Assembly (NCBI GenBank): GCA_029641185.1
Contig: JAPWGK010000013.1
Coordinates: 372,001-436,000 of the forward strand
Reading direction: 5' to 3'
DNA from: Pseudofabraea citricarpa
Taxonomy: Eukaryota; Ascomycota; Leotiomycetes; Helotiales; Dermateaceae
DNA length: 64,000 nt
Part shown: in pieces, positions 22,402 through 33,189 of the stretch
Position numbering within the stretch: the stretch's first letter is position 1
Layout: each line of letters opens with the position of its first letter
Position numbers and translations under genes: made by a program
The notes under the pieces: model-generated
What the model was told of the DNA's origin: nothing
The model's database searches: none
Seen by the model: only the letters and a program-made list of their open reading frames with translations

Positions 22402-23737
22402 GTTGAACTGTGCTTGACCCAATTGCTCTTCTTGTCTATTAGAATGAAGACTGCTCAAGAATGGTGGGAATGAGAAGGAAGTCAACTTGTACCAAGGTCA
22501 ACAAACAGTGATTCATGGGAATAAGGACCTCTTTAGATAGCCATGAAAAAAGGCATCCGGCGTTCGGGGACCTTATCTCTGTAGCAAAGAGCTAACAGAA
22601 AAATACCCCTCATCGAAGACGATATTGCTCTAGTCCCCGAGCTTCCTGGAGCTATGCGCCCAATCAGCATGCCAATTCCTCATCACCATGCAGTGGATGA
22701 TTGAATGATTCCAACCTCCGCGTCCACTCTTGCTCCCTTGCTCCCCACTTCTGCACAAGACCCGCTGCATGTCCCTGTCTTCGTCCTAGGCTGGTGGAAG
22801 GGGGTCGGCCAAGGCCTGCACTCTGCTGAACAAGCTCTGCTTTCCCGGCGTCAACACCAGAGAAGCTTTTGGATCAGGCACGTAGGCCATGTCGATAACC
22901 ACGACACGTTGAACCACGGATGTCAGTAAGCAGGCGGGTGTGGCGCATCCAAGGCGAGGGCAAGGGCGAGGGCGATGCATGCTGCATTGTCATTCATTGT
23001 GACGAGACTTAATCATCCGGTGGGAGTGCAGCTACCAGGTTTGAATGCATCGTCTGCATCTCCGCGCGCTGACAGCTTGACAGTATCAAGAAGAGAGAGA
23101 AAGAGATAGCATACGCATAGCTTCCGCTCTCGGCTGTGTCTCGGCATCGCCCGCTCGCGATGATATCACGTGATGTCCATAGCTACCGTTAACTACCTGC
23201 CTGCTTCTAGGTAAACCAACCTGATACTTTACCATAGCTCCATCTATGCTTTTTGGGGACACACGCAATAAAGTAATCTTATATTTTTCAATTGGCTTTA
23301 CGGATTCCACGGAGAAGCCAAGTGGATAACCACGAAGGCGCGTGACTAAAGCGAGGTAGGCTGCTTGGCACCATCAATACCTCTTTCCACCGCCTACAAA
23401 TCTTCCTCCAACTCCTTCATCAAAAGCACATATGCATGTATCCAAACATGAGCATTCAACTCGTGCCAGATATTCTTTCCAGCTTCTCGGCCACCAAGTC
23501 ATGGAAAGCCACACCATCTCCGTGCCACGATTCAAGTGGGGGCTTCCACAGTGACTAAATGTGCAACATCCAATCATGGGCAGCTGCATCGCTTGAGCCT
23601 CTAGCCTGTCACTCATAGTCGCCTTAGCTGACTGAGCCTCGAAACAACAACAGAAGAGACCAACAATAACAACAATGTCTTCCGCCGTGAACTGCTTCCT
23701 GTCGTCAATCATGTCTTTGTCGTGAGAGTAGTTTACA
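22402..23737. other. Intergenic, no gene seen
   Basis: 1.3 kb between the start of the phosphatase gene (-) and the start of the HET-like gene (+). Several small open frames exist but none has protein-like composition or splice support. Confidence 0.6.
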
Positions 23738-26066
23738 ATGGATCCTGATACCCTCGATATTGAAGCACAGCATGACCAAGAAGGGTCAATCCCTCTCGTG
23801 ATAGCACCACGGCCCTATCACGATGATCCACCCGACCGATCATCCGAATCTAGCTCATCACCAAATCAACTGGCATCTTACCATGACGATCCATCTCTAG
23901 AATCCGAACCGCTAGAGCCTCAACGGTACATAAGCTCTACAAGCGGCTACCCATGTCCATTAGTGGTCCAGTCAACCCCCGAAGCACAGAATTTGCAAAC
24001 ATCAGGTATCTGGCGAAATGTGAAAGTATCTGGAAGAGCCGTTCCAGAATTAAGGCTCTCTACTTGGGTTCTAGGCAACTCTTCTCCAGATGCTCGGGTC
24101 TCGGTTCCCAAACGAGCACTCTCCCTTATGAAAGCATCCCTAGCCAGCCCGATCTTCTCAGCTCTTGCAGCCGCTACTTTTAAGAAGTACTGGATACCCC
24201 AACCAATCCCAAACAAATACCCCGAATTCAAAGGAACTTGTCACGAGATTCCTAGAAACCCTCAAAGAGCCATTGATGTGGCAGACTTCTCGAGACTTGA
24301 GGGTGATGATGAAAACGAGCAGAAACGCCTCGTGAGGCCTCGCAAGCTCATTGTGAAGAATGGGAATTCTTGGGAGATTGTAGATGGAGATGGTGATCAT
24401 GTTGATAAGCCATATATCTTCATAAGTTATGCTGCCAATCAATTTGAGAGGGTTCAAGACAAAACGGGAAGACTCGTACTTTCTGAGCCTGCTTCAGAAC
24501 GGCTGAAAGCACGAGCCGAGATTTTGGTGGAAGAAAACAATGTCGAAGCGTATTGGATTGACTTTCTCCGCGCTCCTCACCAACCTGAGGCTACTGATGA
24601 TGTTCATCGATTTTGTGATGTGGTAAGAGGGTGTGAGAAAGTATGCATTCTTCTGGGTGAAGATGCGGATATGCATCGATCACTTGCCATGTTCGGAAAG
24701 CGGCTGTGGTGTTTACCAGAATGCCTACTTGCTCCTGGGCATAAAGTGTACGTTCAAGGAGGCGGTAGAAGTGAGGTCATCAGTATCATCCATCTTCCAC
24801 AGAGATCTTGGATGAGATCTTACACTGATGATGATGGAGTCGTTGTGGAAGGTAGAGGAGACGAAGAGGACTTCCGTCTGTTAGCCGAACATTTCTCTGG
24901 TCTGCTCACATTGAGTCGCCTTGAACTTTTCTCAGTAGCTCTGCGAGCCATGCGAGCACTTGACTTTTTCCCTTTTGAGAGGGGCGATATAGCGTACTGC
25001 TTGATGGGACTCTTGCGGAAACGGCCAAAAATGGTCCGTACAGATTCCGAGGAACAAGCCTTAGCCCGCTTATGCCTCTCAAACGACAACGACCGAATGC
25101 TGGAAAGAATGGCATGCATGCTGCCAACAGAAAAAGATGGGTCGAAAGGTTGGATCGGGAGGAAAGACACGTTCGGAGCAAACGTGTGGGATATCGAGCC
25201 ACTATGTCAAATCGCTGGCATCTGTGACGACGAAGCAATAATCATCGATGGATGCTACGGAGTCCCGATTCAATGGGAGAATATCCCAAGAATCGAGTTC
25301 AGAGGCCGCTTGTCCCCGAGTCGTGCGCGTATCATGCGCTTTACCTTAGGAAGTGCATACTGGTGGAGTATAACAGCCTTTATCGCTATCTCCGCAGTCT
25401 TCATAGTCGCCATCACTGAGAGCATACTCCGACAATTCCTTACCGCACAGCCGTCAGGCAGTGACGGCTCAGCATCTAGCAAGCTCTACCGGGTTTTCTA
25501 CTATATCGTCATCGGAAGCGTCCTTCCAAGTCTTTTCTTCGGATTCACAGCCCCTTTCTACCTCCCGGTCGCGTATGGCCGGCAAGTCGAAGAAGCACAG
25601 CCCTTTCTCGTTGGGTTGCAAGGGATCCTGCCAATCACCGAGCTTGAGCATCTAGCTTTTGGAAATGCTACAGGACGTCTCCAGTATGCGAAATCTGTGC
25701 GAAATCTATGTCTACGCGATCCTCTTAATAGGCCTGATGTAGCGCCTGTGCTGGATATGAGGAAAGTCCCTGAGGGGCATATCGTGTTCACGCTCCTCAA
25801 TACTGTAGGTTGCTTCTGTGTCTGCGATATGAAACGATTTATAGTACTGATATAATGAACAGGGTAGCTTGACAGTGACGATTTTCTCGGCTCCGAGGCC
25901 ACCGACTGTTGCTCTACTCTGTGGCCAAGAAGGCGGGATGCTAAGAGCAGTTCTCTGCTCATACAATGCGCCTCGGAATTCTTTGCGGAAAGAGACGGTC
26001 TTGAGGATGGAGACCACCATGGTAGATCATGCTTTCAAGTGCGGCTGGTTGAAACTATCTCTTTAA
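23738..26066 (+). CDS. HET-like (incompatibility-type) protein with C-terminal membrane segments
   Basis: Proposed exons 23738-25804 and 25863-26066 give 756 residues. Residues 1-130 are acidic and disordered. Residues about 222-360 resemble the core of fungal HET domains: a beta strand KPYIFISYA, later EAYWIDFLRAP (compare the WID motif of HET proteins) and a run GCEKVCILLGED, followed by a cysteine-bearing RLWCLPECLL. A helical block with ERGDIAYCLMGLLRKRP follows (about 425-440). Two strong hydrophobic segments lie at about 537-560 and 588-615. The last exon encodes a soluble tail. Related fungal proteins are common and uncharacterised; some HET proteins trigger cell death after non-self fusion. 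The domain call is by motif only; function is inference. Confidence 0.6.
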
Positions 26067-26608
26067 TCAGAGGCTCAGAGTCAAGGCGCTAGGTTATCCA
26101 GGCTTATACCCACTTTCTTGTCATTGCAAACCATTATTAACCCATATCAAAAAAAGAAAAAAATCCGGAGAACGTCAGAAAAACTGGCTGTTGATTCTAT
26201 ACATGCATGCAAATCAAGGTTGAGAACTTAGTTAGAAATGCTCTATGGATCCATCTAGTCTCGGGATATTATCTGATTCCATAACGATGATTCATCAGTC
26301 TATATCTTCCCATGTCATGACACTACTAACAAGCATTGAGCAACATACATAGTCCCGTGGACCCCCGAAACATATTCCCGCCTTTTATCTGTCATCTCTG
26401 CTGCTAACGATGCCTAAGACCTTGAAAAGAAAAAGAAGGAAAGAAAATGGCGAAAATTGGAAAATCCCATAATGGCTACTTCCAGGTCTCTCTCGTTGCC
26501 TCGCTCTCAATCTGCGGAACACGATTATTTCGTACAGGGTCCTGCATCATTAATGCCATCATTTTCTTCAACGTTACTATTTGTAATGGCATTTGCTTTA
26601 CTAGTTAC
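26067..26608. other. Intergenic, no gene seen
   Basis: 540 bases between the ends of two convergent genes; AT-richer than the left part of the window. No recognisable element. Confidence 0.6.
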
Positions 26609-27614
26609 TCAAAGTCCATCACTGTGAGCTTTATTAGCCGCTGAAAGTTTTCCGCCCCGAGATATCTCTCCTGGCCCTCTGTAGTTCGTAGAAGAAGCCT
26701 GTTTAGGCTGCTGAAAGGGTTTCATCGTGAGCTTTAGCAGTAACTTGTTATGGGCGTTGTTGGCCTTCTTCAAGTCCTGTGAGTGGGTTCTATTGACGGC
26801 CGAAAGCTTTTTGTTGTGAGCTTTCTTGGTCTTCTTTAGCTCCTGGGCGTGGGATTTCTCCGCATTCAAAAGCTTTTTCGCATGGACATGCTCGGCGTTC
26901 TGCAGTTTTCGGTCGTACTTTGTTTTGGCTGCTAAGAGCTCGTTGGCATGGGCTTCTTTTATCGCTGCTATATCGTGCGAGGTCGCCTCGAGTTTTTGGG
27001 CGTGGGCTGTGTTGATAGCTAAGAGCTTGTTGGCATGAGCTTGTTCTATCGCTGCTATCTCATACGAAGTCGCCTCGAGTTTCTTTCCAGTTCCTTCCAA
27101 GCTTGTCTTGTCGTTAATGAGGTTGCTCTCTTGTATCCGATTCTGCAAGTTGTCGTTTTTGACCGAGCAGATCTCCCACAGCGGTATTGAAGCCGGGTTA
27201 TCCCACGCAGGATCACGTCTGCGCTGCGCGACCTCCCTTGCTCTCCTATTGCAATCTCCGCTGTGAGCATAGTAATAGCCATCTCCATAAGGGTGTACCT
27301 TGGCGAAGCTCGCAGTATGTGGTCGATAGCCGGTGCAGAATTCGGGCAGTGTTCTGATATCAATGCTCGTCTTGATGGGTGGGAGGTTATCGGAACTCCA
27401 TAAGATACAGCCCGTCTGTATCCTCCCTCCTCAAGTGACACACTTCGTATGAGTGCTTGCCGTTACATATTGGACAGTAGTTGACGAACCCCTCTGGCCC
27501 TGCTCTGCTGCAGTTTCTATTTATGTGGCCTTCGGCTGAACAGTTCATGCAGACCGATTCATCCTTTATCGGCCAGTTATTGCTCTCCTCACTGACAGAG
27601 GCCGGCTGGGACAT
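26609..27614 (-). CDS. Zinc-knuckle protein with hendecad coiled coil, apparently frameshifted
   Basis: From ATG 27614 the frame encodes CMNCSAEGHINRNC (CCHC zinc knuckle, residues 22-35) and a second C-x2-C/H-C group (CPICNGKHSYEVC), then stops at 27387-27389 right after YLMEFR. One base later, another frame is open to 26609 (DNLPPIKTSIDIRTLPEF onward, including YGDGYYYAHSGDC) and reads as a natural continuation. Possible introns here would be only 38-41 nt, too short, so I favour a frameshift (real mutation or sequence error). The C-terminal part is a long coiled coil of 11-residue units with an AHxxxL core. CCHC knuckles bind nucleic acid and occur in retroelement-derived fungal proteins. 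The open frame also extends upstream to 27791 without an ATG. Confidence 0.5.
26727..27082. repeat. Coding repeats: 33-bp hendecad units and an 87-bp tandem duplication
   Basis: In the minus-strand reading frame the units HAKKLLNAEKS, HAQELKKTKKA, HNKKLSAVNRT, HSQDLKKANNA follow each other at a spacing of exactly 11 residues. Upstream, 27082-26996 and 26995-26909 are two 87-bp copies both starting KLEATS and containing IAAI and AHAN. Confidence 0.7.
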
Positions 27615-28340
27615 TTTCTGACGTTCTGCTTGTTGCTGGTTATCATTCAGGTCTTGATTTCCTTTGGTTGTGGCCGAAGGTTCGAATTGGCACGTAGAAG
27701 TCCCGTCCTGCGTAGCTGTGTGATGGCCCTCGTCGGTTCTGATGGACGCCCACTCTGACCCTCTGAATTCAGATAACGAGGGATTGAGCAAATCTGTCGC
27801 TTTAATATAGTGTGGTTGTAGGAGGAGATCTGAGAATAGGAAAGAGGTGTTGGGGGAGAGTACTCGAAGAGAAAGATGAGGAAGGAGCGTTGTCGAGAGT
27901 AGGCAAAGTGATGAGGCACCCGACTCTACTCATTTAGCTAAACGGGACAAAAAAGATCAAGGTAATTTTTGACGCAGACATTCTATATTCATGACTTCAT
28001 ATAAGCATTATCGGTATTACTAGGTGCGATACATAAATGCTTTACTGCCAACTGAGCTTATTATCTCAGCAACACGTGTTTTGAAGAACCCAGAATATGT
28101 GTAATTCTCTACTTCAATATTTGCTGCAATTTTGTCTACATCTGAATCATGTTTATTTAAGGAAATGAGGTTATTTTGAGGTATTAGGGGAGGATAACAT
28201 TCATGCTCTACCGTTCTCGCCTGACATAGGGGGGGAGGGATACCTCACAGCCTTCATTAACACCAAATGTAGTCGAGTATCTACTTATATCAAAAGTTTT
28301 GTGGAGACTTCACTATATAAATCCTATCACTTTAGATAAC
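27615..28340. other. Intergenic; drop to AT-rich sequence
   Basis: The first 300 bases hold a promoter-like CT-rich leader for the zinc-knuckle gene. From about 27950 the sequence becomes clearly AT-rich up to the 3' end of the dehydrogenase gene. No ORF is credible. Confidence 0.5.
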
Positions 28341-29390
28341 TCAATCCAAAGCAACTCCATCATCTTCAGCAAACAACCTATATACACTTCTACAATCCTT
28401 CCCACTACACTTCTCACTCTTCAAGGCTTTACCAAAAGTGTCCTGTACAACTCCAGATAAAACACTCTTAGCACCTACTTCTTTTCCAAGGTCAACTGCC
28501 ATATCAATTACACCCTTGCATAGCTCGGTCGAGAAGCCGCCAACGAAATCCTTCGCTGAAGCAGCCGTTGGTGTCACCCCTTTCACAGGGTTCTGGTCTG
28601 AACTATTATAGCACTTCCCGGATGAGACATTGATGACTCCAGCTAATACGTTTGGATCCAGGCCATAGCGGATCCCCATATTCATTGCCTCGCATACCCC
28701 CAGTATCGATACTGCTGACAGGTAGTTATTGATCTGTTTAGTAGCAAGACCTGCACCAGCTGCTCCACAATGAAAGATGCTTTGATCCTTGCCCATTGAG
28801 CCAACAATCGTCTTGACGATGCTGAATTGTTCGGGCGTGCCACCAACCATGAAAGTCAACGTGCCACTTGTGGCTCCATTGGGTCCTCCACTCACTGGAG
28901 CGTCAACAAACTGACCAAGTCCGGAGTTTCTAACTGCTTCTCCAACGAGAAGCGATGTCTTTACATCAATAGTTGAGCACTCGACAAAGAACTTATTCTT
29001 TCCGCCGCCTGGTATATTGAGTAAGCCTGTTTCAGGATTCGTAAACGCATCCTGGACATGCGGGCCTTTCGGAAGCATGGTAATAATTATAGACTGACAA
29101 TCAGTTCACCCCCTCCAAAAATACTACTTAAGCACCAAACTTACAGCTTGCTCTGCGACTTCTTTAGGTGAGTTTGCTACCACGATTTTTCCATCTGTCT
29201 CAGCGACGAATTGGTCTCGTCTCTCTTGAACCAGTTCGCAAACTACAAGAGTTGAAGTTGCCGGCATCTTCGTTCTCAAATTCTTCGCCATTCCCCATCC
29301 CATGACTCCCAATCCAATGAATCCATATGTTGCATCCGGAAGATTCCTGTTGCTGGATTCTTGGCTCGTCTCGGTAGTATCTGGAGACAT
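28341..29390 (-). CDS. 3-hydroxyisobutyrate dehydrogenase family oxidoreductase
   Basis: Proposed exons 29390-29145 and 29093-28341 give 332 residues. The N-terminal Rossmann motif is GFIGLGVMGWGMAKNL (GLGVMG at 26-31); the substrate motif DAPVSGGPNGATSGTL begins near 146; the catalytic Lys lies in GLATKQINNYL near 201. These are the hallmarks of beta-hydroxyacid dehydrogenases (HIBADH/tartronate semialdehyde reductase/6PGDH-like), NAD(P)-dependent oxidation of 3-hydroxyacids. There is no clear mitochondrial presequence, and the gene sits in an accessory cluster, so it is probably not the housekeeping valine-catabolism enzyme. It is divergent to the CMD-like gene with which it shares 362 bases of promoter. 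Confidence 0.88.
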
Positions 29391-29752
29391 CTTAGTGACA
29401 CCGAAAAAAAGCAAGTCTGAAGTGCAGAAAAGAGTATTTAGGTCACAAGAAATTCAACGATGAACTGATGATAGCGAACATACGTCAAATGCAGGAAGCT
29501 ATAATCCCCATAAGCAATTTCACATGGTGTAGTAATACTGAATTGGCAAACGGCAAACGGCAAAATGCCCCGCATCATTTGAAGCGGGGTAAACGAGGTC
29601 CTGCAAATTCCCCCGCATGAGCTTCGTGCTATACAATTTTGAAGTATCAGTCTTTCATCTTATCAACTTACAAACTCTATTAAGCATCTATTTAAACTTC
29701 TTCGTTCTTGCGTTTCCCTCTGAAGTTCAAAAATATTGCCTACCAGTTGAAA
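29391..29752. promoter_or_regulatory. Bidirectional promoter, HIBADH-like / CMD-like pair
   Basis: 362 bases between two divergent start codons. Contains ACGGCAAACGGCAAA direct repeats (about 29545-29564), then an inverted repeat CCCCGC - 10 nt - GCGGGG (29568-29589) and a further CCCCGC (29611-29616). Confidence 0.6.
29568..29589. promoter_or_regulatory. Inverted repeat of CreA/Mig1-type sites
   Basis: CCCCGC at 29568-29573 and its reverse complement GCGGGG at 29584-29589. GCGGGG fits SYGGRG, the consensus of the carbon-catabolite repressor CreA/Cre1; paired sites are typical of functional targets. The near neighbour CCCCGC at 29611 makes three sites in 49 bases. Carbon-source control of the flanking pair is inferred. 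Confidence 0.5.
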
Positions 29753-30316
29753 ATGTCGACAGACCCAAACTTCGATGGCCTGCATAGCGAGATGTTCGAG
29801 CTCGGCTTGAAAAATAGACGCGAGGTCGTCGGTGATGCATATGTCAATAAAGCCCTTGAGAATGGGTCTTCTGAATTCTCATATGCTGGCCAGCAGCTGG
29901 TGACCGAGTAAGCACGCATATCAGTTCCCTCTCAAAAACCATAGTTGACAAAGTCAAGGTGGTGCTGGGGTAACGTATGGTCTCGGCCTGGTCTTGAGCG
30001 CAAGCAGAGAAGTCTCCTCAGTAAGTCTAATGCCAGTTTTCAAAGTACAATACAGAAGCTAACACTCAATCAAGATATCGGCATGTTGATTGCTTTGAAG
30101 AGCTGGCCAGAACTCGGCGTTCATGTACGAGGAGCTATCAATAACGGGCTAACCGAAGTAGAGATAAGGGAGGCGGTCCTGCATGCTACTATCTACTGTG
30201 GTGTCCCTGCTGGTGTGGAAGCTATGAAGGTTGCAGAAAAGACAATCAATGATATGGTAGAGAAGGGAGAACATACCAGGCAGTTGAAGACTCGGTCGCC
30301 TGACGCAGCTTCGTGA
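29753..30316 (+). CDS. Carboxymuconolactone decarboxylase-like protein
   Basis: Proposed exons 29753-29907, 29959-30020, 30075-30316 give 152 residues. The sequence fits the CMD family along its length: [17 protein letters not shown], then [56 protein letters not shown] and [18 protein letters not shown]. The His and Cys of LHATIYCG correspond to conserved active-site positions. CMD decarboxylates a gamma-carboxymuconolactone in the protocatechuate branch of the beta-ketoadipate pathway; fungal members in gene clusters often act on other lactones or have unknown roles. The second intron boundary was chosen because it restores the EWCWG motif. Cytosolic. Confidence 0.87.
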
Positions 30317-31284
30317 GATGGCAATAAAGTTCTAGGTTTATAGGTTCGACTTTCATTGTGATGTTTCCGGTAATATAAATACCTCCGAGCATTTTGAAAG
30401 TATGTAATCGATGGTTGTATCTTCAGCAGTAATAGATTTAAGCGAGCATTTATGGGATGGCGGAGGTGCAACTTTGAACATGTTAAACATACTCCAAACT
30501 TCGCTTTTTATTCTTATGACATGTTAAATTGAGTATATGAAGTACCGCTTTGCGAAGTATACAAATTTGTTGCATGGCTTTATTTACGATTTAGGAAACC
30601 AGAAATAGTTAGCTCGCGGCAACTACATTATGGAAGATTTACGACAGTGAAATATGCTATTTCTTAAGCAAGTAGTAAGAGTGTAGTGTATACCTATGCT
30701 TAAGGCGAAGAATAAACAACAGCTCAAAACAGTCAAGAAGAAAAAAGGTACTAGTAGAATTAAAGCCTCTACAAACGCTGTTGATTCAGGTACTCCGATA
30801 CTCTTAAGCTAGGATTGTGGCATGAAAGCATCCCGAAGGAGTTCAGTGCCCAAGTTAAGAACAGGCTTGGAATAGTGGACCAGCCACTGGCTCGACTGAC
30901 TGGGATAAATAGCCTAATCTTACACACGTAGTGGATTTGATCCACCCAACAGGTACGCTTGTTGATTATTGCACAGATGAAAGAAATTACAACTCTTTAG
31001 TTGAGCTACAGACCTTATTGAGAAACTGAGTTTGGCTGAGCAATCTTGCCTCGCTTAAGATCTAAGTGAATTATTTAACTATGCGCCTGCTTTCGTATAT
31101 ATCACCTCTCGAGCTAGAACACAAAGCAGGGCATTCTAATAACATCTTCGAGAGTCATTAGGTCGAAGAGACATAATTCGTTTCCATTAAAACACAACGC
31201 TCAAACAACTTGGAGGCTTGTGACCTAGTAAACATATATTTTCACACACACGCAAGAATTACCAACGATAAAGAGATAATCAGT
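30317..31284. other. AT-rich interval between two convergent genes
   Basis: 968 bases without a usable ORF. I see no repeat or element. Confidence 0.5.
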
Positions 31285-32277
31285 TCAAAGCTTTCCAGGA
31301 AAGAACCTTCCATCTTCTCGAGCAGCTTTCCCCCAAACTCCGTCATGAGCAAAGATTATCTCTACCTTCTCCTCTCGGGAGCCTTGGCTCTCAAACTCGC
31401 GAATCAAGTCTAGCGTCTTTCTGGCTTGTTCGCGATCCGTGTGAATACAGCAGATGATATCTGGGAAAGCATCATCAGACCATGTGGCAAAATCCTTCTC
31501 TCCTGACAATAACCTAGAGTCGTGACAGGCATCACCCGCAAGATAGACAAATCGTTGATCGCTTAAACGACAGATTAAGTTGATATGTCCCGGCAAATGA
31601 CCCGGAGCATCCACAACGTAACAGCTACCATCGCCGAAGATATCCAGCGTCTTGGGAAACACGTCCATGCTTGTCCATTGCTTATCGAAACTGGCAGGAT
31701 CGGTTTTCGTTGAAGAGAGCTTCTTAGCATTGTCACTAACTGGGGTTGTAGCGATTGCCGGATTATCACCTCCCTTGCTTAACGCAAGTTCAATCGTTCT
31801 ATCACGAGGGAGGAGGTCGGATTCAAAGTGACTATGACTTCCAACACCAGTGCCCTCTCCATTCAGAAGGCCCAGTGCTCCATGCCCTACAACGAAGACC
31901 GAACTTCGAAAGTCCGAAGGCATACCGATATGATCCCAATGAACATGGCTTAAGATCACATAGTGAATATCTTCGGGTTTCAAGCCTCCAGTAGCAAGAG
32001 ACTTGGTCACATCAGGCATCCCCGACACTGGTTCCCGTGTCGTGATATGTTTGCGGATTGACGGCGGGTACAAAGATGTATCGCGACGTATACCGAGATC
32101 GAAGACAATGCGAGTTACCTGAGATGTTTTGGCGCATTTATGCTGAATGAGAAATGACAGAGATGGAACTGTTTTTCGAGCAGTTTGGTCTTCTAATGGG
32201 GCGACGAAAAATCGCTCGGGGAGTGTCAAGTAACCTGCATTCAGTGCGTGCACTGTGACTGTTTGTTGATTTGCCAT
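31285..32277 (-). CDS. Metallo-beta-lactamase-fold hydrolase (lactonase-like)
   Basis: Single exon, 330 residues from ATG 32277. Complete binuclear metal site: HVHWDH at 111-116, then GHLPGHINL, GDACHDS and AHDGVWG towards the C-terminus. The arrangement is like that of fungal/bacterial MBL-fold lactonases and thioesterases rather than of glyoxalase II or RNase Z. No signal peptide. It likely hydrolyses an ester, thioester or lactone; pairing in the same block with a CMD-like protein suggests a lactone-type intermediate, but that is inference. Upstream ATG at 32307 adds 10 residues and is less likely. Divergent to the gene at 33190. Confidence 0.87.
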   Translation of the reverse strand: MANQQTVTVHALNAGYLTLPERFFVAPLEDQTARKTVPSLSFLIQHKCAKTSQVTRIVFDLGIRRDTSLYPPSIRKHITTREPVSGMPDVTKSLATGGLKPEDIHYVILSHVHWDHIGMPSDFRSSVFVVGHGALGLLNGEGTGVGSHSHFESDLLPRDRTIELALSKGGDNPAIATTPVSDNAKKLSSTKTDPASFDKQWTSMDVFPKTLDIFGDGSCYVVDAPGHLPGHINLICRLSDQRFVYLAGDACHDSRLLSGEKDFATWSDDAFPDIICCIHTDREQARKTLDLIREFESQGSREEKVEIIFAHDGVWGKAAREDGRFFPGKL

Positions 32278-33189
32278 CGTGGAAGTTAAAGCACCAGATC
32301 TTGGCACCGATGATAATTTGTTGGATGATATATGCAGACTTCTTTGATGTCTTGAATGTCAACATTCGCTGGGTGTTCAGATACATGTGGGGTAATCTGT
32401 GTTGACGATGCGGGGAAGCTCGCTTGAGTCTTCAAGCTCTGGTCTGGGCATTGGACTGGCAAGACTACATATCACGCTTCACTGTGTATGAGAACTTCAC
32501 TTTGTTACAGTCAAGATAATTTCATCTCAAATTTAATGCTGACCAGCTCCTCTATCATTCATAAATATCTTTGGCGATAGAACGGTCCCTCAAGCCGTCT
32601 CTTTCCTCGACATAAAAGCTGAGCCAGAAAACCAACTGTTGAAATATTCAATAGAACTTAGAAAGAACAGTTGAATAAGACCAAAAGCCAGTCAAACATA
32701 AGATCTTGTGAGCAAGCGCTTGATACCTTTATGAAAGTTGATAATGCTAGGTGCAGCAGCGCGTCATACAATACCCCACATAATGAGGACTTCAAGGCTT
32801 TCATTTACAAGATCAAAAACAATGCGTAAAGAATTGACCGCTCATAATGACTACACTACAATCCTTTCTGATACTCACCTCAGAACCATTCGATAAAAGG
32901 CCCTGTTTTTCGGAGTGTTTGCCGCCAGGCCATTTCGGTGCCAAGTCCCGTTCGGATTTGATGTTCGTATTTCCGTGCCCAATAAGCGAAGGTATTACCA
33001 CAATACCTCAGGATCGACGTGGCATAATGCCTCCTGACAACCCCTTCTACAATTCAGAAATGGGATAATTGTTATATGAGATTAATATAAATGCCAAGGT
33101 ACCTAACTGAAAAATCAAGAAAATTTCTAATCTTTCCACCGAATTGGCAACTCATCCATTTATCCTTCGCATCTTTACAACAGCTTCCG
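32278..33189. promoter_or_regulatory. Bidirectional promoter region, MBL hydrolase / oxidoreductase pair
   Basis: 912 bases. The segment 32905-32960 has several TTCGG words (TTTCGGAG, TTTCGGTG, GTTCGGAT) that could serve a CGG-binding Zn2Cys6 factor. A 73-aa open frame (32847-33068) lies here but has no family resemblance. Confidence 0.35.

Noticed and set aside
27362..27440. Two tiny introns (38 and 41 nt) to repair the zinc-knuckle gene
   Set aside because: Shorter than introns otherwise seen here (about 50 nt and more), and the alternative frame between them reads less naturally than the simple frameshift model.
32847..33068. 73-codon ORF in the MBL/oxidoreductase promoter
   Set aside because: No homology seen by eye, no splice extension, lies between two divergent promoters.
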